Shown here piece after piece: positions 34,685 through 46,558 of a stretch of DNA of 64,000 nucleotides. Numbering within the stretch: the stretch's first letter is position 1; every line of letters starts with the position of its first letter. The position numbers and the translations under genes were made by a program. Source of the stretch: Costus lasius (Eukaryota; Streptophyta; Magnoliopsida; Zingiberales; Costaceae); NCBI GenBank assembly GCA_027563935.2, contig CM050452.1:34976850-35040849 (forward strand), read 5' to 3'. Under the pieces are notes generated by a model. It ran no database searches and was not told the origin of the DNA. It saw only the letters and a list, made by a program, of their open reading frames with translations.

Positions 34685-37600
34685 CTAATGGTGGAGAAAT
34701 CTCAAACCCATATTATTACAGTGCTTCTCATGCTTCTGCTGCGCCAGAGGCTTGGTAAGCGGGTCAGCCAGATTGTCATCTGTATGAACCTTGCATATTT
34801 TGATCTCGCCCCGATCAATGATCTCCCGGATCAAGTGAAACCGTCTCTGTATGTGCTTGGACTTCTGGTGCGACCGTGGTTCCTTTGCTTGTGCGATTGC
34901 TCCAGTGTTATCACAGAAGATAACCAAAGGATCTGCACTTGAAGGAACAACACCAAGTTCTCTCACGAACTTACGAATCCACACTGCCTCCTTGGATGCT
35001 TCCGAGGCTGCAACATACTCGGCTTCTGTTGTGGAATCAGCAACAGTTGACTGTTTGAAACTCTTCCACACCACTGCTCCACCATTCAAGCTAAAAACAT
35101 AGCCTGATTGCGATCGGAAATCATCCTGGTCCGACTGGAACGAAGCGTCAGTATATCCCTCTATACTGAGTTCTTCCTGACCACCATATATCAAGAACAT
35201 ATCTTTGGTCCTCCGCAGATATTTTAAGATGTTCTTGACTGCAATCCAGTGTGCCTGTCCTGGATTACTTTGGAAACGACTGGTCACGCTTAACCCGTAA
35301 GCGACGTCTGGGCGAGTACACAACATCGCATACATAATGGACCCAATAGCCGAAGCATAAGGCGTATTGTCCATTTCATCTTTTTCAGTCTGTGTTTGTG
35401 GACACTGACTCTTCGAAAGATTCAGACCATGTCTGACTGGAAGATATCCTCTTTTAGAATTCTCTAAATGGAATCTCTCCAGGACTTTATCGATGTAAGT
35501 ACTCTAGCACAGCCCGAGAAGCCTCTTAGATCTATCCCTGTAGATCTTCACACCTAATACATAGGCTGCTTCTCCTAGATCTTTCATCTGGAAACATTTC
35601 CTTAGCCATGCCTTAACCGCATGCATTTCAGGAATATCATTTCCAATGATCAAGATGTCATCGACGTAGAGGACTAGGAATGTAATCACGCTCCCACTAA
35701 ACCTCTTATATACACACGGGTCATCCTCGTTCTTGATGAAACCAAACTTAGAGATTGATTCATCAAAACGAATATTCCAGCTTCTAGATGCTTGTTTAAG
35801 TCCATATATGGACTTCTTTAACTTGCATATTTTATGACGATCTGATGGATTAGTGAAACCTTCAGGTTGTGTCATATACACATCCTCATCCAGATTTCCA
35901 TTAAGGAAAGCTGTCTTCACATCCATCTGCCAGATCTCATAATCGTAATATGCAGCTATCGCGAAAAGAATCCGAATAGACTTAAACATGGCTACAGGTG
36001 AGTAAGTTTCATCATAATCTATCCCGTAGATTTGTTTGAAACCTTTCGCAACTAGCCTGCCTTTATAGGTAACTATGTTACCATCCATGTCAATCTTCTT
36101 CTTGAAGATCCATTTACAGCCTATAGGGATTACTCCCGGAGGCGGATCAACCAAATCCCAGACTTGGTTATCTGACATGGAGTCCATCTCGGCTCGCATA
36201 GCTTCAAGCCATCTAGCTGACTCCGGTCCACTGACCGCATCCACATAAGTGAGGGGTTCATCATTATCAATGATGTAGACTCCGTCATAGCGCTCAGGCT
36301 GTCGACGGATCCTTCCCGATCTACGCGGTTCCCGTGATATTTGAGCCTCAGGTTGTTCAATAACCTGTTCTACCGGCTCAGGCACATCCAACTGTGCTTG
36401 ACTACTTTGTCCATCCTCTGGATTCTCATCCAGCTTTATTTCTCTCCCACTGGCTTCTTGCAGAAGAAACTCCTTCTCAAGAAATATTGCCGTCCGAGCA
36501 ACAAATACTTTGTTCTCTTTGGGATCGTAGAAATAATAACCCTTAGTTTCCTTAGGGTAACCGACAAAGATGCATTTCTCAGATCTGCTCCCCAGTTTCC
36601 CAGAGGCGAGCTTTTTGACATAAGCCTCGCAACCCCAGATCCTGATAAATGTCAAGCTCGGCTGTTTCCCATACCATAACTCGTATGGAGTCTTAGAAAC
36701 TGCCTTGGATGGCACTCGGTTTAGTACCTTTGCAGCTGTTTCCAGTGCAAATCCCCAAAAGGAGTATGGAAGAGTAGCCTGACTCATCATAGAACGAACC
36801 ATATCAAGTAACGTTCTATTTCTCCTCTCGGACACACCATTCCACTGCGGTGTTCCTGGCGGAGTGAGCTGTGAGATAATCCCACACTCCTTTAGATAGT
36901 CAGTATACGTATGACTCAAGTATTCTCCACCTCGATCAGAACGAAGTGCCTTGATATTTCGGCCTAGCTGATTTTGTACTTCATTTTTGAACTCTTTGAT
37001 CTTGTCAAAAGATTCACTTTTATGTCTCATTAAATAGACATACCCATACCTACTGAAATCATCAGTAAAGGTAATGAAGTACTGATAGCCACCTCTGGCA
37101 TGTTTACTAAACGGCCCACACACATCACTGTGTATAAGGTCAAGTAAACCTGAAGCCCTTTGACCTTTGTTAGGAAAAGGTGACTTCGTCATTTTACCCA
37201 TTAAACAAGCTTTGCATGTATCAATCTCCTCATAGGAGAATGATCCCAGCAGTCCATGATCATGCAACCGCTTAATGCGCTTCTTGTTAATATGGCCTAA
37301 ACGACTATGCCATAGCAAGGTGCTGTCATCAGCATACTTGGCTTTCTTATTATCAATGTTTTGTATAGAATATTCCATGTCCAACATGAATAACCCATTG
37401 TTGATTGAACCAGTTGCATAAACAATATTATCATAAGATAAAACACACTTTGAAATATTGCATTCAAAGGAAAATCCCTTCCTGACAAGAGCAGGAATGG
37501 AGATAATATTTTTAGTGATACTGGGAACAAAGTAACAATTATTTAATTCCAATACAATGCCAGATGGTAAAGAAATGAAATAGTCTCCTACAGCAATAGC

Positions 37601-38569
37601 AGCAACCCGTGCCCCGTTTCCAACGCGTAGGTCTACCTCATGCTATCCCACCTGCCTTCTTCTCTTGAGTTCCTGTACATTTGAACAAATGTGAACTCCA
37701 CATGCAGTGTCCAACACCCATGAAACAGAAGAAGATGATATCATGACCTCAGTCACAAATATACCTGAGCCAGAAGCAATGCTTCCCCTCTTGTCTCCTT
37801 GGAGCGCTTTACAGTCCTTTTTCCAGTGACCCAGCTGGCCACAATGGAAACATCTGTATTCCTTCGACCGCTTAACCTTTTGCTTCAGCGCCTTACTGTA
37901 GTTCTTGACAGGGGCTTTGCCCTTCTTCCCCTTCTTCTTGTTCCTTGAAGGAACCATTAAGACAGAGGTTGAAGGCTTTCCCTTCAGAGTTTCCTCAATA
38001 GTCAAGAGCATATTCAGCAGCTCTGCCGGAGTACAATCGATTTTGTTCATATTAAAATTAATAATGAACGCATCGAAAGAAGGTGGGAGAGACTACAGAA
38101 TAATATCTACAGCAAGCTCCTGGTTGATGGTATGCCCCAGTTTCTCCAGAGCCTCCTTATGCCCAATCATCTTGAGCACGTGAGCTCCCACTGGGCTCCC
38201 TTCAGCCAGTTTGCTCTGAAAGAAAAGCTTTGTCAGATTATAGCGTTCTGTCCTCGCCTGTGCAGCATACAGCATCTTGAGGTTCGCTATAATCTCTATA
38301 GCCGACATATCCTCATGCTGACGCTGCAGCGGTGGCGTCATAGACGCTAGCATCAGGCAAGCGACATCAATGCTATCATTGACGTGCTTTTCATAGGCAT
38401 CACGAACCGCCCTTGCGGCGTTCGCAGCGGGTTGAGGCGGCACAGCCGTCTCGAGGACATACAGTTTCCTCTCTGCCTTAAGAACGATCTTAAGGTGTCC
38501 GAACCAGTCTGAGAAGTTTGGCCCAGCAAACTTCTCCCTTTCCAGTAGGGATCGCACATTGAAGCTCAT
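34685..38569 (-). pseudogene. Copia-2 gag-pol with three in-frame TAG stops
   Basis: ATG at 38569 (MSFNVRSLLEREKF) to stop at 34685, 1295 codons in one uninterrupted frame except for three TAG codons. These are at 38093-38095 (gag), 37643-37645 (after protease) and 35504-35506 (late RT). The first two replace Gln codons that are CAG in the sister copies at 62290 and 62728; the third is CAA in Copia-1. All motifs are present: zinc knuckle, DTACG, integrase DD35E, YVDD, and RNase H through the terminal DPLTKPLAQQKH. Length and order match an autonomous Tork/Angela-type copia. The complete C-terminus shows what Copia-1 lost. Translation would stop in gag, so the copy is inactive without suppression. 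Confidence 0.93.
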
Positions 38570-40332
38570 GGTGTTCGTTGCTGCAGGAATCTACAACAAT
38601 GCAAGAACAGCAAGGTCAGTATCAATGTTTAGAATCAATCCAGGACTTAAGAAAGATTCTTTTCTCACTATTTTATCTGGCTGAAAAATCCAGCAAAACA
38701 GCCCGAAAGAGTAGAACTCTTTTAGTGAGATGGGATCCAGATTTCATACTTGGTCTCCGCGTCCCGCTCAGGCGAGATAAGATGCACAGAGATGACAAGT
38801 ACTAATTTCTGGTAGGCTGTCCCAGCCAATCGCCAACCCGTGCAATTCCCCTTCACCTGGGCAATCCAGCAGACTGTGCCAACTGAGTTGGTACAACACA
38901 GTTTCTGATCCCACAAATGGCTGCCTCCATGTGCTACCATATGCGCCACATATGTAGCCTACATGGTCAAGCTGACCCAACCTACTCCCTGGACCACCAC
39001 GTGCTATGCTGAGCAACGAGAAGCGATAAATCCCTTCTCTGTAACACGCAGGTGTAATCCAGCATCGTCTGAAGATAGATGGACGTGCCCACTGAGTGGG
39101 TACAACACGGCTCCAACGATAGTCAGAACAGTGAGGTTTCGCGTCAGAAGGCTTACGAGCTTGATATTTTAGCGTTTGGATTTTAACGGTCTTTTATCTT
39201 CTTCACTATCATGCAATTCCTATGGTGATAGCAGAAGATAAATAAATCATGCTGTTCTACTTATTTAAACAATAAAAGAAAGCATGCATCTTATGTGGTA
39301 AAAGCCCATAGCCTAAGTAAGACCTTAAGATACTTAAGTCTTCACTTGCTCTTCTTGGGTCTTTAGCATCTCATCTGGTCCAACCCAGGGCCCTTGCGCC
39401 AAGAGCACCACAGGTGCGCCACCAGCTGAATGCCCCTTGGGATGTGTGCCTTTGTGCTCTTGTCTAATCAAAATACATTTTGATCTATCTAGACAAGTTT
39501 GACTCGCAGGTCAATTATACAATAAATTAATTAAAAAGTGATTCGCAGATCACAAAAATATTAATTTACAGGTTTAATTCCAGGCACGCAGGCCCCAGCA
39601 CAGCACACATTAAATTGGGCACCCCACATAAGAATAAATAAACAAGCATAGGCATCAATCAACATGTGATCCTATTAAAAGAAAATAAAATTTTGAAAAC
39701 CCCATTGGCATCAATTTTAATTTTCTTATGTGCCCTACAACCTTACAACGGTCCATTGATAGGGATCCACTCATCCATCTAGTTAGATCCATGCCCTTGC
39801 ATGCACCAAGTCCTAACTGACTCGAGTTGACCTAATGGTCAACCATGCATGCGCCAAGGGCTGAACAACCTTCAAGAGTTCTGGCAAGCGGGTGTGACCC
39901 CGGGCCTAACTCAAGAGTGTTCACTGGTTGTCTCAACCAGACCTCGCTACACGCCTGTGATGCAGTCGACCTATAGCCACCTCGTGCTTGCGCACAGGTG
40001 CCATCTGGTCGACCCATCTAGGCTGTCAGATGGTCTGATCAGACTAGTTTGATCTAATCTAGGGGATGACTTCAACCCCATCAACCCGTCTAAGGGTTTA
40101 CAGTAGGCGCAACTTAGATCTAATCATAGGCGCGCAAGTGAAGGTTTGATAAAACAATAACATAAACCTAGCGCCACCATCAAGTCATGCCGCAAGCATG
40201 AACAAACAACATGCGCCAACATAAGTGTATTATGTCCTATTTTTCGCATGATGAAACAATTAGATCTAATCACTTGCGCAAGCATGGATCATAAGAGCAA
40301 ACATAGCAATCATATTAGCATGCATAATTCCA
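38570..40332 (-). other. Copia-2 leader
   Basis: A 1.76-kb region between PBS and gag with no supported ORF. Minus-strand hairpins are at 39088-39100 (CCCAC-TCA-GTGGG), 38879-38891 (CCAAC-TCA-GTTGG) and 38762-38777 (TCTCGC-CTGA-GCGGGA). Just before gag, TTGCATTGTTGTAG (about 38592-38605 on this strand) resembles a splice acceptor. The Copia-3 and Copia-X2 leaders end the same way, so a leader intron is possible. Confidence 0.6.
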
Positions 40333-40344
40333 GCTTTGATACCA
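40333..40344 (-). other. Copia-2 primer-binding site
   Basis: The minus strand reads TGGTATCAAAGC, one base different from the tRNA-iMet complement (G to A), two bases from the 5' LTR. Confidence 0.9.
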
Positions 40345-40346
40345 AT

Positions 40347-42045
40347 TGAAGAGTCCCCTTCAAGGGGGAGCGCAAGGGGGTGAAACCCTATGGATGGCGC
40401 ATCTTTGATTTTTAAGCGGAAGCAAGGGTTTCAAGGGATCGGCTGCATGATATATGATCAACTAACATAAAGCTTGATAAAATCAACAAAGGATCATACC
40501 AATGCCATAGTTTTGATGGCGCCTTGGAAGCAAAGGCGCAAGTGCTCCTTCTCCAAAGAGGACGCACACAAGAGGATGAAGATGGCTACTTCTTGGTGTT
40601 CTTTGTGCTAGCAAAGACCTCCAAGGTGTGCTTGTCGCATGAAGGTGATGAGAAAAACTTGGCCGAGCCTCCCTCCTCTCTTTTCGGCGTCTATTCTCTC
40701 CCATACCAAAGTGGAGATGCGATTAGAGCAAGAGGAGAAGTGTTAGGCGTTTCTCTTAGGAGATGGCGTTACATGACTTCCAATTATGGAAAGTCATGAA
40801 GCCATGAGCTCCCACTCCAAGCAAACCGCCCAAAACGCCTTATGGATCGAACCATGCGTTCACCCATGTGAACCGGTTCAATCCAAATTGGTCCAAACCA
40901 ATTTGGTTCAAAGACCACATGAAACCAGCCCAAGCCATGGTCTAGATCTCTCTGAACCAAAATGGTTCAAGATCTAACCGTTGATCTCTTGACGCTTCTG
41001 ATCTCACCGATCTAGCATCACTACTCTCGATCGAAGCTTACCGATCTCAAGCCCTAATCAATCACACATGATCAGACCAGATCTCACTTACAATCAGAGT
41101 TTAAATCCCTTTAAACTGAACCGAAACAATTCAGTCCACACGATCAGACTTAAGTAAGCCATATCATCAAATTGTGCGACCCTAAGGGTTTCCTTTAGAT
41201 GTCGGTAACGATAACTAACGTTATCACGATCAGTGAGGGGTATCTAGCAACACATCACTGTCTCCCGATATAAAGGAAAGAGTCTTCCAAGACTACACCC
41301 AAACCACAGCACAAGTGTGAATCCACTTCACTAGGCATACATGTTTCCTTTGCCACTGGATGTTCTTATTGGACAAGCGTGTCAAGCCTGTAGCTCCAAT
41401 ATGATGAGCATGATTAGATCTGATGAACATAGTCACCAGGGTATGGCCATACACTTTCTCAATCATCTCATAAGGGGGGCCCCTTTAGAACATCACACTC
41501 CTTCAACAAGGAGACGGCAATCCTATATCTATCACTAGTGCCCTAACCTGACTCATGATCATTATCCAAAACAGTCTATAATCATTATCTTTCAAATGAT
41601 ATTAAACTACCTCAAAACAATGACATTCATCATTTAGAAACACAAGTGATCTCAAGTCAGAGGACATGTGCCACTTGTTGCATTCAAGGATTATTCACAT
41701 TGTGACAAGCAATTGAATATCCTAGTAGGGTCTGTCCAGTACATCCAATGTACCCATGAGTCTACATCTTATTCCATGCTCGAAGCATCCTATAAGATTA
41801 GAATACATATTAGTCTTAACCATATCAAGGCTGTCTCATGTTCACCAAGATATCACGACTAAGGACATTACAGCATGTCAGCCTAGCTGAACAGCTTTTG
41901 AGACATTATTCAGAAGTACACTTATTACAGCAGACAAGGTAACAAACTGAATAACAACCATGCCTTTATAAACACAAGAGTTTATTACATGATACTGATA
42001 CAATCCCAAGGCCTCAAACATTAGCCTTAAGGGCATACCCCAACA
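40347..42045 (-). repeat. Copia-2 5' LTR
   Basis: 1699 bp, the same length as 32966-34664 with about four substitutions. It is followed by only 23 bases of Copia-1 sequence before the Copia-1 PBS. Confidence 0.93.
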
Positions 42046-42068
42046 TCAAATGAACATACATAGAACCT

Positions 42069-42080
42069 GCTCTGATACCA
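42069..42080 (-). other. Copia-1 primer-binding site (tRNA-iMet)
   Basis: The minus strand reads TGGTATCAGAGC, perfect, two bases from the Copia-1 5' LTR. Confidence 0.95.
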
Positions 42081-42082
42081 TT

Positions 42083-43807
42083 TGAAAAGTCCCCTTCAAG
42101 GGGGAGCGAAACCCTAATAGGCGCATGTGTAAAATTTTTCATTGCGGAAGCTTGGGTTTCAATGATCGCATGTATGTTTCATTGATCAACTTATATAAAC
42201 TTGCATAGATTGGAAGAGATTCATACCATGGCCATCGCTTGGATGGAGATTTGGAAGCAAGAGGACGATGAGGTTCTCCTCCAAAGTGTGCGCACACGAG
42301 ATGAGACTTAGCCTACTCCTTGTTGCTCCTTGTGCTAGCAAGGCTCCAAGAATCCTGATCGCTTGAGGGAGAAGAGATGATGTCTCTAGCTTGGCCGAGT
42401 CTCTCCTTGTCGTCCACCCTTTCTCCACCCGCGAAGACGTCGAGAGGAAGAGGCAAAAAGGGCGAGAATAGGATGAGTGCTCTCGAACGTGAGGTGAGTT
42501 AACTATTTTGGAAAATGCCTCTTCCAAAAATAGTAAAAACTTCACTTCATGCGTTCACGCATTCATGAACCATGCGCTCATTCAAGGCAAACCGCCCAAA
42601 GCGCCATCAAGCCTTTGAACCATGCGTTCACCTATGTGAACCGGTTCAAGCCATTCGGTTCAACCCAATTTGGTTCAAAGACCAAATCAAACCAAGCCTT
42701 GGTCCATATCACCTAAAACCCTAAGGTTCATGATCTAACCGTTCATCTCTTGATGCCCTTGATCTCATCGATCTAGCATCAACTCTCTCGATCGAAGCTT
42801 ACCGATCTCAAGCCCTAATCAATCAAACATGATCAGACCAGATCTCACTTACAATCAGAGTTTAAATCCCTTTAAACTGAACCAAAACAATTCAGTCCAC
42901 ACGATCTGACTTAAGTAAGCCATATCATCAAATTGTGCGACCCTGAGGGTTTCCTTTAAATGTCGGTAACGATAACTTACGTTATCACGATCAGTGAGGG
43001 GTATCTAGCAACACATCACTGTCTCCCGATATAAAGGAAAGAGTCTTCCAAGACTACACCCAAACCACAGCACAAGTGTGAATCTATTTCACAAGGCATA
43101 CTTGTTTCCTTTGCCACTGGATGTTCTTATTGGACAAGCGTGTCAAGCCTGTAGCTCCAATATGATGAGCATGATTAGATCAGATGAACATAGTCACCTG
43201 GGTATGGCCATACACTTTCTCAATCATCTCATCCAGGGGGGCCCCTTTAGAACATCACACTCCTTAAACAAGGAGACGGCAATCCTATATCTATCACTAG
43301 TGCTCTAACATGACTCATGATCATTATCCAAGATAGTCTATAACCATTATGTTTCAAATGATATTGAACTACCTCAAAACAATGACAATCATCATTTAGA
43401 AACACAAGTGATCTCAAGTCAGAGGACATTATGCCACTTGTTGCAAACAAGGATTATTCACATTGTGACAAGCAATTGAATATCCTAGTAGGGTCTGTCC
43501 AGTACATCTAATGTACCCATGAGTCTACATCTTATTCCATGCTCGAAGCATCCTATAAGATTAGAACACATATTAGTCTCAATCATATCAAGGCTGTCTC
43601 ATGTTCACCAAGATATCTCGACTAAGGACTTCATTGCATGTCAGCCTAGCTGAACAGCATTGAGACATTATTCAGAAGCACACTTATTGCAGCAGACAAT
43701 GTAACAAACTGAATAACAACCATTGCCTTTATAAACATAAGAGTTTATACATGATACTGAAAGAATCCCAAGGCCTCAAACATTAGCCTTAAGGGCATAC
43801 CCCAACA
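42083..43807 (-). repeat. Copia-1 5' LTR
   Basis: 1725 bp, one difference seen from the 3' LTR. It is followed by TAGCA and then the Athila gag frame. Confidence 0.94.
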
Positions 43808-43812
43808 TAGCA

Positions 43813-44464
43813 TTCCTTCCTTAGTAAACCTTTGGTTGTGGTTTAGGGCCATCTCCACAAACAAAGTAAAGGTGTCTTCAATTGTTTTACTCATGAGGGC
43901 TCCTCCTGCAACAGCATCAACAATCAGTCGGGAATTATAAAGTAAATCATTGTAAAAAGTATGAATTAAAATCCAATTTTCAAGGCCATAGTGAGGACAC
44001 TTCCGTTGTAATTCGTTGAAACGCTCTCATGCCTCACTAAAAGACTCGCCATCCTTTTGTGCAAAGCTTGTAATATGGTTTCTCAACTGGATGGTCTTGT
44101 TGGGTGGAAAGTATTTCATCAAGAAAGAATTTGACAGTTGATCCCATGTAGTGAAGGTCTCGGTAGCTCGAGATTGTAGCTAAGAGCGCGCTCGGTCCCT
44201 ATGAGAAAAAGGAAATAATCTTAGTTTTAAAGCATCATCAGAAACCCCATTAATTTTGATGGTATCACAATATTCAAGAAAGAGATATAAACGCTGATAA
44301 GGGTCTTCAAGTGGAGCTCCTCCAAACTGGTTTTGTTGAATCATAGACAAGAAGGCTGGTTTGATCTCAAAATTACTAGCCTCAATAACTGGTTTGGTAA
44401 TGCTAAAGTGTATCTCCTGAGGATTAGGGGCTGCATAGTCCCTAAGTGATCTTCTATTTGCCAT
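43813..44464 (-). pseudogene. Athila gag, N-terminal part
   Basis: The likely start is the Met at 44464 (MANRRSLRDYAAP), a typical Athila gag opening. The longer frame to 44602 reaches into the leader. The capsid-like region includes FGGAPLEDPYQRLYLFLEYCD and LRLFPFSHRDRARS. A TAG at 44180-44182 replaces the Trp that normally follows in this family. The frame then runs on without its partner until Copia-1 interrupts it at 43812. Gag forms the particle that packages element RNA. The stop and the 16-kb insertion both inactivate it. Confidence 0.88.
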
Positions 44465-44624
44465 GACTGCTGCTTCCTTTTCCTGTCTAAAATTCCTATA
44501 GAGTCTAAGAGTAGATAAATCAAATAACTCAAAATAAGTAGAAAAGAACAAAAAAACCGAAAATAAAATAAAACCTAGTCTAGCAGTACTTTTCAATATC
44601 ATTCGATATTAACAAAAACCATGG

Positions 44625-44642
44625 TCCCTGGCAACGGCGCCA
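44625..44642 (-). other. Athila primer-binding site (tRNA-Asp)
   Basis: The minus strand reads TGGCGCCGTTGCCAGGGA, the tRNA-Asp 3'-end complement with a single mismatch, six bases from the 5' LTR. An Asp primer is characteristic of Athila. Confidence 0.93.
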
Positions 44643-44648
44643 AAAACT

Positions 44649-46553
44649 TGTTGTATGTTTGCAAGTGCATGGATACTCGAAGTAATAAAAAGATATCGAA
44701 CCATAGAGACCATGTTTGCTAAGTACCGAATAATCAATTTTTCACTAGCTAGGCAATCCAAATATGATGAAACTAACGATCGAAAAATGCATGAAAAATA
44801 ATCAGAGAAGGAAACTGGGACTAGGGGTTCGTCCACCTTAATTTTAATGACTAGGAGGAAATAAAGTGTTGTCAGTCAAATTTCATTATAGTAAAGATAT
44901 AATTTACTTAATAAAGGAATTATCACGCCCTCGCGCAGATAATTATACAAAGAACCAATCCTCACTCTCGTGCAGGATCTATTCAATACTGAAGATAAGT
45001 AAATTATTGACAAAGAACTCAAGGATTACTCTCGTGCATCCGAATTCTAAGTCAAAAATCTCAAGAGAAACTATATTCTCATTCCGTAATTTCTCAGGTT
45101 CTACTTAAGGTTTTCCGACGATCAGATATTTAATCTCTTACAATATCAAATCAAGTCTAACACAATAACTCAATCCAAAGATCAGAAAATCAACATGTCA
45201 ATAAATCTACCAAAAATCAGAATTAAGAATTAACCTAATCTCTTACAAAAAGTTCTATACTCAATGATTCTAGGGTTCCAAATTTTGCAATCAACTTCTC
45301 AGTCTATTTCACAAAATTCTAAAACATGCTGAAAACATGAATCTAAGGAGAATTATAAACAAATATCTCAAAAGTAGAATTATCATAGCAAAATTATCCT
45401 GACAAAATTAACAATGTCTAGTCATTAGAAATTAAGGGGATTACACCCCCATGTCCCATATGAAAATTAAGCTAGCATGATGGAGAGATTACAATAAACC
45501 ATGATTTCAGAGTATCAGAAATCGGAAAAGGGGAGAAAAATTACAAAACAAGGTGCCACCGTAATACTTGATGAACACGATGAACAGTATCGGTGCCCAC
45601 TGTTTCGTTGATTTCTTCCTCGATCGGACTCCTCTTGCTCTGAAACTTCTGGCATGTGTTCTCCTCCTTCTGGCAAAGCTTCCTTGTAAATTTCATGGCC
45701 GGAGGTGGTCTATAGGCTGAGAACCAAAGAACCCTAGGGCGGCAGCGATTCTCCAAAAATTCATCGTGATTTTTTATCAAAAAATCTTCCCTTTGCTTCG
45801 AGACCATTCTCCTGCTGATTCTCAGTCTTCCCCTTTTTTCAGATCTTCAATTGGTGCCCTAAAGCTCAAGAAATCACGAATTCAAGTTTCTGGTAGAAGA
45901 ATCGGGCAACTGGGTTTAAAATTACGGTACCGTGATGGAAATTATGGTAGTACCGTAATTGCTGCGAAGTCTTCTGTAAGGAAACGGCTTGGAATTATGG
46001 CACCATAAAATTCATCATGGTAGTGCCGTAATTGTCTCGTTTGTCTCTAAAAGTTTCTGTATGAAATTGGTCCAAAATTACAGTACCATAAAAATAATTA
46101 CGGTAGTGCCATAATTTCCTATGAAGTCTCTAAAGTCTCAGTAAGAAATTGGCCTGAAATTACGGTACCATGATGGCTTTTACGGCAGTGCCGTAATTTT
46201 CCAAAAAACTCCAGAATTAAGCCGCCATGAAAATCGTTACGGTAGTGCCATAATTGCTGAATACGGCCGTAAAATTCATTACGGCACTGCCGTAATTTCG
46301 CTAGAAAACTTGTTTTGAATTGAAATTTGATGTGTAGTCTCCTCTTGGTGATTAGAACTCATCCATTCATCTAAATTGCTCAAAAACTCGTGATAATAAT
46401 GCCCTTTTTACTTGAAATTGATCAAAAAATAAGAAAGGTGTAGATTCCGAAGTATTTGGCAAATAGTGTATAAAAATAAAGCAAAAGAGCAAGATTATGA
46501 CTCAAAAGACTAGTTAATCAGTACGAAAAACACTATGAAATTTAGAGTCATCA
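44649..46553 (-). repeat. Athila 5' LTR
   Basis: 1905 bp, TGTTGTATG to TCATCA on the plus strand, followed by TSD GTCCT. It is intact and serves as reference for the split 3' LTR. The palindrome modules are at 45921-46300. Confidence 0.93.
45921..46300. repeat. Palindrome modules in the Athila 5' LTR
   Basis: The same array as 20826-21195. Perfect TTACGGCASTGCCGTAA copies are at 46180-46196 and 46279-46295. Several other arms have single C/G to T/A decays. The position towards the LTR start places the array in U3, the promoter and enhancer part. Confidence 0.85.
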
Positions 46554-46558
46554 GTCCT
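46554..46558. repeat. Right target-site duplication of the Athila element (GTCCT)
   Basis: Identical to 1602-1606. The minus-strand frame crosses this site in phase with 1465-1606. Confidence 0.92.

Larger units (their letters stand above)
32966..42045 (-). mobile_element. Copia-2: full-length copia nested in Copia-1
   Basis: A 9.08-kb minus-strand element with two 1699-bp LTRs (32966-34664 and 40347-42045). The LTRs differ at about four positions (for example C/T at 40741, G/A at 41570). The PBS has one mismatch (40333-40344), the leader is 1.76 kb, and a 1295-codon gag-pol carries three stops. Five-base flanks are TCGAG on the left and TCAAA on the right, so there is no target duplication. 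Left of it lies Copia-1 gag, right of it the bases just after the Copia-1 PBS. Confidence 0.92.
27449..43807 (-). mobile_element. Copia-1: composite copia element, 16.4 kb
   Basis: Minus-strand element with 1725-bp LTRs (27449-29173 and 42083-43807) that differ by one base in my comparison. It has a perfect iMet PBS at 42069-42080 and the TAGCA duplication. The interior holds its own gag-pol from gag codon 39 onward (29194-32965) and, in place of its leader and first 38 gag codons, the complete Copia-2. Lineage is Tork/Angela-type from the polyprotein order gag, protease, integrase, RT, RNase H and the motif sequences. Confidence 0.92.
1607..46553 (-). mobile_element. Athila-lineage Ty3/gypsy retrotransposon with nested insertions
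   Basis: Full span of a minus-strand LTR retrotransposon. The 5' LTR is 44649-46553 and the tRNA-Asp PBS 44625-44642. Gag is at 43813-44464 plus 26.5-27.4 kb, protease near 26.66 kb, RT and RNase H at 24.8-26.5 kb, integrase at 23.2-24.8 kb. The 3' LTR is 1607-1992 plus 19952-21450. Removing Gypsy-B with Copia-X (2004-19951) and Copia-1 with Copia-2 (27449-43807) leaves about 10.6 kb, a usual Athila size. Lineage is assigned from the Asp PBS and from the RT and RNase H sequence style (FMDDFSVYG, HAGFYRRFI, CDASDYAVGAVLGQ). No env-like frame is seen between integrase and 3' LTR. The coding region carries several stops and frameshifts, so the element is dead. Confidence 0.93.
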
